Origin: Deltaproteobacteria bacterium
GTDB lineage: Bacteria; Myxococcota_A; Polyangia; Polyangiales; Houyiibacteriaceae
NCBI GenBank assembly: GCA_027295555.1
Contig: JAPUKT010000277.1
Span: 1-6,057, forward strand
Direction of reading: 5' to 3'
Length of the DNA: 6,057 nt
The notes beneath the pieces are model-generated. The model was not told the DNA's origin. It was given only the letters and a program-made list of their open reading frames with translations, and ran no database searches. The first letter of the stretch is position 1, and each line of letters begins with the position of its first letter. Of the stretch, positions 1 to 6,057 are shown one piece after another. Both the position numbers and the translations under genes were made by a program.

Positions 1-2414
1 GACGCGAGCGCGCGTTCAGGCACCGTGAAGATGTTGAAGGACGAAGGGTCGAGAGACAGGCTGATTTCATTCCACGAGAGCGGCGTAGATACCGGAGCGC
101 CGGGCACTTCACGTACGGAGTAGGGGGCCACGATCGTTCGATGTCGGCCGGTCTGGCCGACGTCGATCAACACTCGAGCGCCTCGCTTGTCTTTGCGGCG
201 CTCCATCGTCGCCTCCTTCGGATGCCGTCGCAGAACCAATCTCCCAATCAGCTCGAGGAGTCGTTTGGCGGCGTCCCACGGGAGACCCTCGCCAAGCGGC
301 ACCAAGACGTGCAGACCAGCCTTGCCGGAAGTCTTGGGGAACCCCCGAAGCCCTACTTCTTCCAGGATTTCTCGGATCGTCAGTGCGATCGGGATCGCCT
401 GCCCGAGGGATGCAAGCTCGACATCCAGATCGAGGGTGAGGAAATCGCAGATGTCGAGCGCACCGGCGTGCGAGGCGATCACATGAAGCGGAATGCACCC
501 GAGGTTTGCCACATACATCAACGAGCTCAGATCGTTGACCAGGATGGTGTTTACCTCTTTGCCGTCTTCTTCCTCGGATCGTAGTCGCAGGGACCGAAGC
601 CATGGGGGAGCTTGGTTCGGGATTCTCCACTGAAAGAAGCTCTTCCCCTCGATGCCGTCAGGAAAGCGGACCAGCGTCACCGGTCGATCGTGAAGATGGG
701 GCAGCAGCACCGGAGCGATGGCCTCGTAGTAGTTGCAGAGATCGCCTTTGGTGATTCCGTCGTCCGGCCAAAACAGCTTACTCTGGTTGGTGAGGCGAGC
801 TTTGCCGACGACACGGTCGGCGTCTGCGTCTCCGGCATCGACGGCGTCGAGCATGGTGGCGTCCTCCAGCTTGGGCGCGAGGGTCACATCTTCCGGCGCA
901 ACATCGTCGCGAATGCCCAGGTAGATGGGGTGTCGGAGCTTGCCGTCTTCGGTCCAGCCGGCGTAACGGACCCGTACGACCACCGGTGCGTCTTCCGAAA
1001 GCCGCTCGAGCAAGATCTCGATTTCGCGGTCCGAGAGCCCGCTTCCGACAAGGCCATGGCCCCGAAGCTCGCCTTCCTGGTAGGTGCCTAGCTCCAGTGC
1101 GCCAAGCTTCTTTCGGCTTCCTTTGCCTTCGGTGTAGCCGGTGGCGATGAAATCGTCCTCGCGCACACGTTTCACTTTGATCCAGTGTCCCGAACGCCTC
1201 GGACCCGCGCGATAGAGGGAGTCGCTGCGCTTTGCCACCAGCCCCTCGAGGCCATGCGAATCGCAGAAAGCCAGGAGTGCGCCACCATCGTCTTCGAAGT
1301 AGTCGAGCGCGCGAATGACCCCGGCGCCACGGATCACTTTCTCGAGCACGGCCTTTCTGTGAAGCAGAGTGAGCGATCGCAGGTCGAGATCCCCGAGGCT
1401 CAAGATATCGAAGACCACGAATACCACCGGGACCGCGTCACGCAGAAAGCGGATGTCACCTGGGCGCCGCGCGTGGATGCGACTCGCGAGTTTTTGAAAC
1501 GAAGGATGCCCGGCGTCGTCGAAGGTGATGATCTCTCCATCGAGCACGACGTCGCGAGCGAGGAGTGTTTTGAGAGCTTCCACGACCTCTGGGAAGCTTG
1601 CGGTGGCCGGGCGATGTGTTCTAAAGAAGAGTCGCGCTTCGGTGTCTCGACGCTCGGCCAAGATGCGAACGCCGTCGAGCTTGAGCTCGTACAACCAGCC
1701 GGGACGGTCGACTGGAACGTCGTCGAGCGCGCAGAGCATCGGCGTGGTTCGACTGGCCTGGACGGCGCCCTTCTTAGCCCCGAGCTCCAGGGACTTCTCG
1801 TACGCTTCCTCGTACAAACGCTCGGCGTTCCGCAGCTCCTCGACCGTGAGCCCCGAAAGCACGCTCCGTGGCTGCACGGCGATGACGTCGATGTCGCTCG
1901 CAAACGCATCCTCGCGCTTCATCAGCAACCACTGATTCTGCCGGTCACCCTGCTGCTTCGACGGGCGCACGAGGCTGAAACGACCCTTCAGCTTGAAGCC
2001 ATCGAGCTCGAAGGAGAGGGCGCCCTTGTCGAGGCCATCCTCTGCCGCGTCCCGCGGGTAGGAAACGCGGCCGCGGTCCCAGACGATCATCGGACCCGCG
2101 CCGTAGTTCCCCTCGGGAATGACCCCCTCGAAGTTCAGATAACGAAGCGGATGGGGTTCGGTCTGAATGGCGAGCCGTTTGTCCTCGACTTTGAGGCTCG
2201 GGCCCTTAGGGACTGCGAAGCTCTGCAAGACTCCGCCAATTTGAATCCGCAAGTCGTAGTGAAGCGCTCTTGCGCTGTGGCAATGCACGACGAACCGCCC
2301 TCGCCGCGTCGCCCCGCCCCTGCTCGAAGGTTCAGCCTCGAACGGTTCTGTGGTTTTGCTGGGATCGCGCTTTTTGCGGTACTGCGAGAGCCCTTTGTCA
2401 CGTGGCTTACTCAA
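1..2414 (-). CDS. ligD: Multifunctional NHEJ DNA ligase LigD (phosphoesterase-ligase-polymerase), C-terminus cut by window edge
   Basis: I read this frame codon by codon: it is open for 804 residues from a TTG start at 2414-2412 to the window edge with no stop. Residues about 17-180 are the 3'-phosphoesterase domain, with H46, H52, D54, R56, H88 and Y92 matching the known Pseudomonas LigD active-site set at a constant offset of four. Residues about 222-520 are the ATP-dependent ligase: motif I KLDG with nucleotidyl lysine K245, LDGE at 291-294, FVVFD at 332-336, EGLVAK at 390-395 and WIKVK at 411-415. Residues about 535-804 are the primase-like polymerase: metal aspartates D662 and D664 (LDLD), KTSG at 694-697 with H702, and third aspartate D751. 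The family role is to process and seal Ku-bound double-strand breaks in the cytoplasm. The reading frame is closed upstream by a stop at 2469-2471, and no ATG or GTG lies between, so TTG is the only usual start before the conserved domain. The nearest purine-rich motif, AGGA at 2426-2429, sits 11 bases from the start. By family comparison only a few tens of C-terminal residues are missing. The gene is divergent to ku. Confidence 0.95.
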   Translation of the reverse strand, partial: MSKPRDKGLSQYRKKRDPSKTTEPFEAEPSSRGGATRRGRFVVHCHSARALHYDLRIQIGGVLQSFAVPKGPSLKVEDKRLAIQTEPHPLRYLNFEGVIPEGNYGAGPMIVWDRGRVSYPRDAAEDGLDKGALSFELDGFKLKGRFSLVRPSKQQGDRQNQWLLMKREDAFASDIDVIAVQPRSVLSGLTVEELRNAERLYEEAYEKSLELGAKKGAVQASRTTPMLCALDDVPVDRPGWLYELKLDGVRILAERRDTEARLFFRTHRPATASFPEVVEALKTLLARDVVLDGEIITFDDAGHPSFQKLASRIHARRPGDIRFLRDAVPVVFVVFDILSLGDLDLRSLTLLHRKAVLEKVIRGAGVIRALDYFEDDGGALLAFCDSHGLEGLVAKRSDSLYRAGPRRSGHWIKVKRVREDDFIATGYTEGKGSRKKLGALELGTYQEGELRGHGLVGSGLSDREIEILLERLSEDAPVVVRVRYAGWTEDGKLRHPIYLGIRDDVAPEDVTLAPKLEDATMLDAVDAGDADADRVVGKARLTNQSKLFWPDDGITKGDLCNYYEAIAPVLLPHLHDRPVTLVRFPDGIEGKSFFQWRIPNQAPPWLRSLRLRSEEEDGKEVNTILVNDLSSLMYVANLGCIPLHVIASHAGALDICDFLTLDLDVELASLGQAIPIALTIREILEEVGLRGFPKTSGKAGLHVLVPLGEGLPWDAAKRLLELIGRLVLRRHPKEATMERRKDKRGARVLIDVGQTGRHRTIVAPYSVREVPGAPVSTPLSWNEISLSLDPSSFNIFTVPERALA

Positions 2415-2452
2415 GTCTTCGCCAATCCTACAATGCGATCTATCATGATCCG
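2415..2452. promoter_or_regulatory. Short divergent spacer between ligD and ku; must hold or adjoin both promoters
   Basis: Only 38 bases separate the two divergent starts, so at least one promoter must extend into coding sequence. On the plus strand TACAAT (2429-2434) is a five-of-six match to a sigma-70 -10 box; it would give a leader of roughly a dozen bases before ku, but I see no good -35 box at 16-18 bases. ATCATGAT (2442-2449) is a perfect 8-base palindrome and could be a protein-binding site, although 8-mers like this arise easily by chance. No strong ribosome-binding site precedes ku; ligD has only a distant AGGA. The functional assignment is inference from position. Confidence 0.35.
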
Positions 2453-3328
2453 ATGCCCGCGCGTGCCACTAGCTCAGGGACTCTGTCCTTTGGCCTCGTG
2501 TCGATCCCTCTCAAGATCTTCACGGCGGCTAGTGCAGAGGGCGTGAAGTTCCACCAGCTCCACGGAAAGTGCGGGAACCGCATCAAGTACCAGGTCTATT
2601 GCCCGACCGACGACGAAGTCGTGGACCGGGCCGACCTCGTCAAGGGGTACGAATATGCCAAGGGGCAGTACGTTCGTTTCGAGGCCGATGAGCTCAAAGC
2701 GCTCGAGGAAGAAAAGACTCACAACCTCGAGATCATCGAGTTCGTACCGCTCGACACCGTGGACTTCGTCTACGTGGAGAAATCCTACTACCTCGGTCCC
2801 GACAAGGGAGGACACAAAGCGTACCGATTACTTTCGGAGGCGATGCGCGAAAGCGGCCGGGTTGCCCTCGGCCGTCACGTTGCGCGCGGCAAGAGCCACC
2901 TCGTTGTGATTCGCCCCTACAAAGAGGGCCTGATCATGCACCAGGTCTTCTATTCGAACGAGGTTCGGGATTTCGGGGAGATCGATCTCGGCGATGATGT
3001 TCCGTTCAAGCCGGCGGAGACCGAGATGGCGCGCCAGCTCATCGAGCAGCTGAGCGAGGAACGGTTCGACCCGGCCAAATTTCAAGATGAATTTCGAGCG
3101 CGCGTACTCGAGGCGGTCGAGGAAAAGATCGCCGGGCACGAGATCACGACCACACCAGAAGCGCCACGCGCCAAGGTCATCGATCTGTTCGAGGCGCTCA
3201 AGGCGAGTGTCGAGCAAACCCAAGCTTCCGGGAAGCGAAAGCTGAAACCGCCCAAGAAGGCTCCCGCGAAGGAGGCCGCTGCGAAGAAGACGCGCAAGAA
3301 GAAGACCGCGTCGAGCAAAGACGAGTAG
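2453..3328 (+). CDS. ku: Bacterial non-homologous end-joining protein Ku
   Basis: The product is 291 residues, a usual length for bacterial Ku. The Ku-type beta-barrel DNA-binding core spans about residues 9-200: it opens with GTLSFGLVSIPLKIF, continues through CGNRIKYQ and YVEKSYYLGPDKGG, and includes the conserved VVIRPYKEGLIMHQ segment. KVIDLFEALKAS at 241-252 is the short conserved C-terminal motif of the family. After it comes a lysine-rich tail (261-291) with KRK, PPKK, AAKK and RKKK runs. In the family Ku is a homodimer that rings broken DNA ends and recruits LigD; basic tails aid DNA retention and threading. The ATG at 2453 places the family's usual N-terminus right at the start. The frame stays open further upstream to about 2270, but that part is antisense to ligD and unlike Ku. 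Divergent ligD next door confirms the role. No clear Shine-Dalgarno sequence is present. A pair of cysteines, C40 and C50, frames the basic RIKY stretch. Confidence 0.97.
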   Translation: MPARATSSGTLSFGLVSIPLKIFTAASAEGVKFHQLHGKCGNRIKYQVYCPTDDEVVDRADLVKGYEYAKGQYVRFEADELKALEEEKTHNLEIIEFVPLDTVDFVYVEKSYYLGPDKGGHKAYRLLSEAMRESGRVALGRHVARGKSHLVVIRPYKEGLIMHQVFYSNEVRDFGEIDLGDDVPFKPAETEMARQLIEQLSEERFDPAKFQDEFRARVLEAVEEKIAGHEITTTPEAPRAKVIDLFEALKASVEQTQASGKRKLKPPKKAPAKEAAAKKTRKKKTASSKDE

Positions 3329-3335
3329 TTGCGCC

Positions 3336-4673
3336 ATGGCGGACGACAATCGGGAGCTTACAGAGCATTCGTTTCGACTCTGTCAGCAGTTGCTTCGAAT
3401 AGACACCACCAACCCCCCCGGAAACGAACGCGAAGCGGCCGAGCTCGTCGCGGAGGAGCTAAACAGTGCAGGCTTGGAACCGGTGGTGCTGGAGAGCGCT
3501 CCGCAGCGGGCCAACGTCGTCGTCCGTCTTCGAGGGACCGGCGAAAAGCCACCTCTTCTGCTGGCCGCGCACCTCGATGTCGTCGAGGCGGACCCTTCGG
3601 CTTGGGAGCATCCACCGTTTTGCGGCGAGGTGCATGACGGCTGTCTTTGGGGGCGCGGTGCGATTGACATGAAGAACATGGTGGCGATGTCGGTCGCGAT
3701 CATGGCGCGACTCGCGCGCGAGGGCGTCAAGCCCAAGCGCGACCTGATCTTCGCCGCGGTCGCGGATGAAGAAGCCGGCTGTCGGTACGGGTCCCTGTGG
3801 CTTTCGGAGAATCATCCCGACTTGGTTCGTAGTGAGTTTGCGATCGGGGAGGGTGGGGGCTTCAACATTCAAGTTGCCGGCCGAACGTTCTTCACGGTTG
3901 AAGTGGCCGAGAAGGGCGTTTGTTGGATGCGCGCGCGGGCGACCGGTGACCCGGGGCACGGTTCCATGCCGCGTGAGGATTCGGCGGTTGTTCAACTCAG
4001 TGGGGCGATCGCGAGACTCGGCAAGGAGGGGCTGCCGCGGCACGCGTCGGCGCCGGTGAAAGGTTTCATCGACGCGCTGGCGTCGCATCTACCTGCGCCC
4101 CTTCGTCCCATCATCAAGCTCCTTGCGAGCCCGAGCATGGGTCCAGCGGCACTCAACCTCCTACCTGACCCTTCGCTCAAACGCGCATTTCGAGCGTTGC
4201 TCGGAAACACGGCATCACCGACGGTGCTGCGTGCCGGGAACAAGACGAACGTGATCCCAGGCTTTGCCGAGGCCGAGATCGATGGCCGCATCTTGCCAGG
4301 GCAGACGAAAGAGGATCTAATTCGGGAGCTCCAAGCCGTGCTCGGCCCCGGGATCGAGCTCGAAGTCTTCCACTCGTTTCCGCCTGTGGTTACGGAGCCC
4401 AAAGAGTCCTCTCTCTACTCGACGATTCACGAGGTGATGGCCGAGCGCGCGCCTGGTGCGCCGGTAGTCCCGTTCATCTTGCAGGGCTTCACCGATGCCA
4501 CAGCGTTCACCCGGCTCGGTGCGCGTTGGTACGGATTTGCGCCCGTTCGACTGCCGCCGACGATGCGCTTCGCCGACATGTTTCACGGACACAACGAGCG
4601 GATCCCCGTCGACGGCCTCGCGTGGGGCACGCAGACGCTTTCGGACGTGGTGCGTCGCTGCATCGAAGCCTAG
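3336..4673 (+). CDS. M20-family zinc metallopeptidase/amidohydrolase, substrate unknown
   Basis: This 445-residue protein has the two-domain M20 architecture: a catalytic domain (about 8-185 and 305-445) with an inserted dimerisation or lid domain (about 186-300). The expected dinuclear zinc ligands are visible: H79 in AHLDVV (D81 supporting), bridging D111 in GRGAIDMK, E146 in DEEAG with general base E145, E172 in GEGGG, and H417 in FHGHNERIP. H208 in DPGHGSMP is the lid histidine that reaches the partner active site in this family. Members hydrolyse amide bonds, such as N-acyl amino acids, small dipeptides or succinyl-diaminopimelate. The sequence does not fix the substrate, and I see nothing favouring DapE or ArgE over a general acylase or carboxypeptidase. 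No signal peptide is apparent, so it is probably cytoplasmic. The ATG lies 7 bases after the ku stop, which suggests one transcript with ku, possibly with translational coupling because no strong ribosome-binding site is seen. Confidence 0.9.
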   Translation: MADDNRELTEHSFRLCQQLLRIDTTNPPGNEREAAELVAEELNSAGLEPVVLESAPQRANVVVRLRGTGEKPPLLLAAHLDVVEADPSAWEHPPFCGEVHDGCLWGRGAIDMKNMVAMSVAIMARLAREGVKPKRDLIFAAVADEEAGCRYGSLWLSENHPDLVRSEFAIGEGGGFNIQVAGRTFFTVEVAEKGVCWMRARATGDPGHGSMPREDSAVVQLSGAIARLGKEGLPRHASAPVKGFIDALASHLPAPLRPIIKLLASPSMGPAALNLLPDPSLKRAFRALLGNTASPTVLRAGNKTNVIPGFAEAEIDGRILPGQTKEDLIRELQAVLGPGIELEVFHSFPPVVTEPKESSLYSTIHEVMAERAPGAPVVPFILQGFTDATAFTRLGARWYGFAPVRLPPTMRFADMFHGHNERIPVDGLAWGTQTLSDVVRRCIEA

Positions 4674-4728
4674 CCAGTTGCGACGGGTTAATGGTTTTCG
4701 AACTGGCCGCGGGCTTCTAGGGCTTCGA
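4663..4728. repeat. Nested inverted repeat across the convergent gene ends; possible two-way transcription stop or attenuator
   Basis: TCGAAGCC (4663-4670) pairs perfectly with GGCTTCGA (4721-4728), and the next bases TAG/CTA (4671-4673 with 4717-4719) can also pair if G4720 bulges. Nested inside, GCCAGTT (4673-4679) pairs perfectly with AACTGGC (4701-4707), extended by CGA/TCG (4681-4683 with 4698-4700) past a bulged G4680, leaving a 14-base loop. The stems span both stop codons and the 14-base gap between the M20 gene and cysN. Neither strand shows a T-run after the stem, so this is not a textbook intrinsic terminator. The outer arms overlap codons for Glu-Ala on both genes, so chance similarity is possible. 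Confidence 0.4.
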
Positions 4729-6057
4729 GGATGATTCCGACGGCTTGTTCGATTCGCATCTTGTCGAGGGCCACCGTCACGTCCGGATTTTCCGGGGGCT
4801 CGAAGCTCGAGAAGTCGGCGTCGGGGCGTCGCTCTCGGCAGAGTGCTTCGTCGGTGTTGACGTAAACCTGAACGACGCGGCTTTCGCCGATCCGCTCCGC
4901 GAGCTGCACGCGATCTTTCTTCGTTGGGCTCGGGAACGCACAGATGTTGATCAGGCCTGCATCGGTGACGGCTTTCGCTGCCGAGATCATCGAACGAAGG
5001 TCCTCGCCCACAGGGATCACAACGGTTGCCGTTCGACCCTGGTCGAAGAGCCTCCGCTCGAGGGCATATGCCAGGGTCCACCGGCCCGATCCTGGGAGCC
5101 CCGTCAGCCAGACCGTGGCTCCGCGTTGCCCGAAGCGCTCCATGCGTTCGTTCGGGCTGACGAAGGTCTTCGGCTCCATCGCCGACGCGGCGTGCAGCTC
5201 CTTCATCGCTTCTTCGAGGTTTTGCCCGGAGCCTTCGAGGGCGATCATCCCCGCAGCCACGGTGTTGTTGGTCAGCGAGTCGATGACGATGAAAGCGCCC
5301 GTCTCACGGTTGCGGGTGTAGTCGTCGACGTAGAGCGCGCGGTGGCAGCTGAGGTGCACTTTCGCGATGTCGTTGAGGCCGATACCCTTGGCCGGCTTCT
5401 CCTCGAGCGTATCCATGTCGACTTCGAAGTAGATCTTGTCGATTTGGGCGCGGACGGTCTGGGTCGTGTGCTTGATGAGATAGGCCTTCTCGGTGTCGAG
5501 CGGCTTTTCGTGCATCCACACCAGGTGCGCGTCGAAGCGCCGCGTGGCTCGCGGGAGATTGTCGGGCTTGACGATCATGTCGCCACGGCTGAGATCGATC
5601 TCGTCCTCTAGCCGAATCGTCACCGATTGAGCAGCGAACGCCTCCTCGATCTCTCCGTCGTAGGTATCGATCGTGTCGACGCGTGAGGTCTTTCCCGAGG
5701 GAAGGGCGACGACGTCATCGCCCTTGCGAATGACCCCAGAAGCGATCTCGCCGGCAAAGCCACGATAGTCGAGGTCCGGTCGGATGACGTATTGCACCGG
5801 GTAACGGAAGTCGTCGTAATTTCGGTCGGCTGATATCGGGACCGTTTCCAGGTAGCTGAGAACGTTTGGGCCGTCGTACCAAGGGGTGTTCTCGCTGTCG
5901 CTCACCACATTGTCGCCCAGCAGCGCGCTCACCGGGAAGAATTGAATGTCCTTGAAGCTGAGCGTTTTGCCGAACTCCATGAAGTCGGCGCGGATCGCAT
6001 CGTAGACTTCTTGGGAGAAGTCCTCGAGGTCCATCTTGTTCACGCACACCGCGAGAT
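4688..6057 (-). CDS. cysN: Sulfate adenylyltransferase large subunit CysN fused to a degenerate APS kinase (CysC-like) domain; N-terminus cut by window edge
   Basis: About 455 C-terminal residues are visible; the missing N-terminal part, roughly 150 residues by family comparison, would hold the GTPase P-loop and switch regions. The visible start includes the guanine-specificity motif NKMD (6029-6040) and a G5-like SAL (5921-5929). Next come the elongation-factor-like beta-barrel domains with the CysN signatures PVQYVIRPDLDYRGFAGE, LPSGKTSRV, LEDEIDLSRGD and VIDSLTNNTVAAG. CysN uses GTP hydrolysis to drive CysD-catalysed formation of APS from sulfate and ATP. The last 145 residues (4691-5125) align with CysC, beginning TVWLTGLPGSG and keeping DAGLINICAF. 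This domain is shorter than the usual 180-200 residues and degenerate: the Walker A reads GLPGSGRWT (5075-5101), where GxxGxGKST is expected; DGDNVR is replaced by PVGEDLR; and the KGLYKKAR lid with its FTG segment is absent. APS kinase activity is therefore unlikely, while the CysN part looks intact. cysD would be expected upstream, beyond the right edge. The TAA stop is at 4690-4688. Confidence 0.93.
   Translation of the reverse strand, partial: LAVCVNKMDLEDFSQEVYDAIRADFMEFGKTLSFKDIQFFPVSALLGDNVVSDSENTPWYDGPNVLSYLETVPISADRNYDDFRYPVQYVIRPDLDYRGFAGEIASGVIRKGDDVVALPSGKTSRVDTIDTYDGEIEEAFAAQSVTIRLEDEIDLSRGDMIVKPDNLPRATRRFDAHLVWMHEKPLDTEKAYLIKHTTQTVRAQIDKIYFEVDMDTLEEKPAKGIGLNDIAKVHLSCHRALYVDDYTRNRETGAFIVIDSLTNNTVAAGMIALEGSGQNLEEAMKELHAASAMEPKTFVSPNERMERFGQRGATVWLTGLPGSGRWTLAYALERRLFDQGRTATVVIPVGEDLRSMISAAKAVTDAGLINICAFPSPTKKDRVQLAERIGESRVVQVYVNTDEALCRERRPDADFSSFEPPENPDVTVALDKMRIEQAVGIILEALEARGQFENH

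Noticed and set aside
1..630. Shadow open frames on both strands over the ligD polymerase region, which at first could suggest a broken gene
   Set aside because: The true minus-strand frame reads through without a stop and holds the LDLD, KTSG and IDVGQTG polymerase motifs, so ligD is intact here and simply runs off the window.
2270..2452. Upstream in-frame extension of ku by 61 codons
   Set aside because: The added residues are antisense to the ligD phosphoesterase region and do not resemble Ku; the ATG at 2453 puts the family's usual N-terminus at the start.
1185..2546. A 453-codon open frame on the plus strand
   Set aside because: It lies antisense to ligD, whose frame carries complete phosphoesterase and ligase motifs. 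The predicted protein resembles no family I know and looks like a GC-rich mirror frame.
3336..4673. Specific naming of the M20 enzyme as DapE or ArgE
   Set aside because: All catalytic residues are shared across the M20 family, and neither context nor motif picks out a substrate.
4674..4687. Intrinsic terminator between the convergent genes
   Set aside because: Stems are present, but no T-run follows on either strand; I list the site only as an inverted repeat.
4317..5081. A 254-codon open frame on the minus strand bridging the M20 gene and cysN
   Set aside because: It crosses the ends of two well-supported genes in the wrong frames and is Arg/Pro-rich in the manner of shadow frames.
4745..5611. 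A 288-codon open frame on the plus strand opposite cysN
   Set aside because: The opposite strand encodes well-conserved CysN and CysC-like sequence; this frame is an antisense shadow with no recognisable motif.

Overview
This 6,057-base window comes from a GC-rich bacterial chromosome and carries four protein-coding genes packed almost without gaps. Two of them run off the edges. No RNA gene, insertion sequence, CRISPR array or other mobile feature is visible. The gene content and protein style suggest a Gram-negative proteobacterium in the broad sense, perhaps a myxobacterial or deltaproteobacterial relative. Clues are the LigD domain order (phosphoesterase, ligase, polymerase), the CysN-CysC fusion, and a LigD polymerase domain with an IDVGQTG-type third metal motif. 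That placement is inferred from recalled family resemblance only.

Layout: (1) positions 1-2414, minus strand: ligD, the multifunctional end-joining ligase, with its last C-terminal residues beyond the left edge. (2) A 38-base divergent spacer, 2415-2452. (3) 2453-3328, plus strand: ku, the end-binding partner of LigD. (4) 3336-4673, plus strand: an M20-family metallohydrolase starting 7 bases after ku and probably co-transcribed with it. (5) A 14-base convergent gap, 4674-4687, lying inside a nested inverted repeat. (6) 4688-6057, minus strand: cysN with a C-terminal cysC-like domain, its N-terminal GTPase part beyond the right edge.

LigD and Ku together make the complete two-protein bacterial non-homologous end-joining pathway: Ku holds broken ends and recruits LigD, which trims, fills or extends and seals them. 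The M20 enzyme has no obvious mechanistic tie to this pathway. CysN belongs to sulfate activation. The most unusual point is that its APS-kinase-like C-terminal domain has lost key catalytic features (Walker A Lys to Arg, no DGDN motif, missing lid), so it looks like a pseudo-kinase. I found no clearly new multi-gene system; the window is mostly ordinary core metabolism and repair with a few details worth checking.
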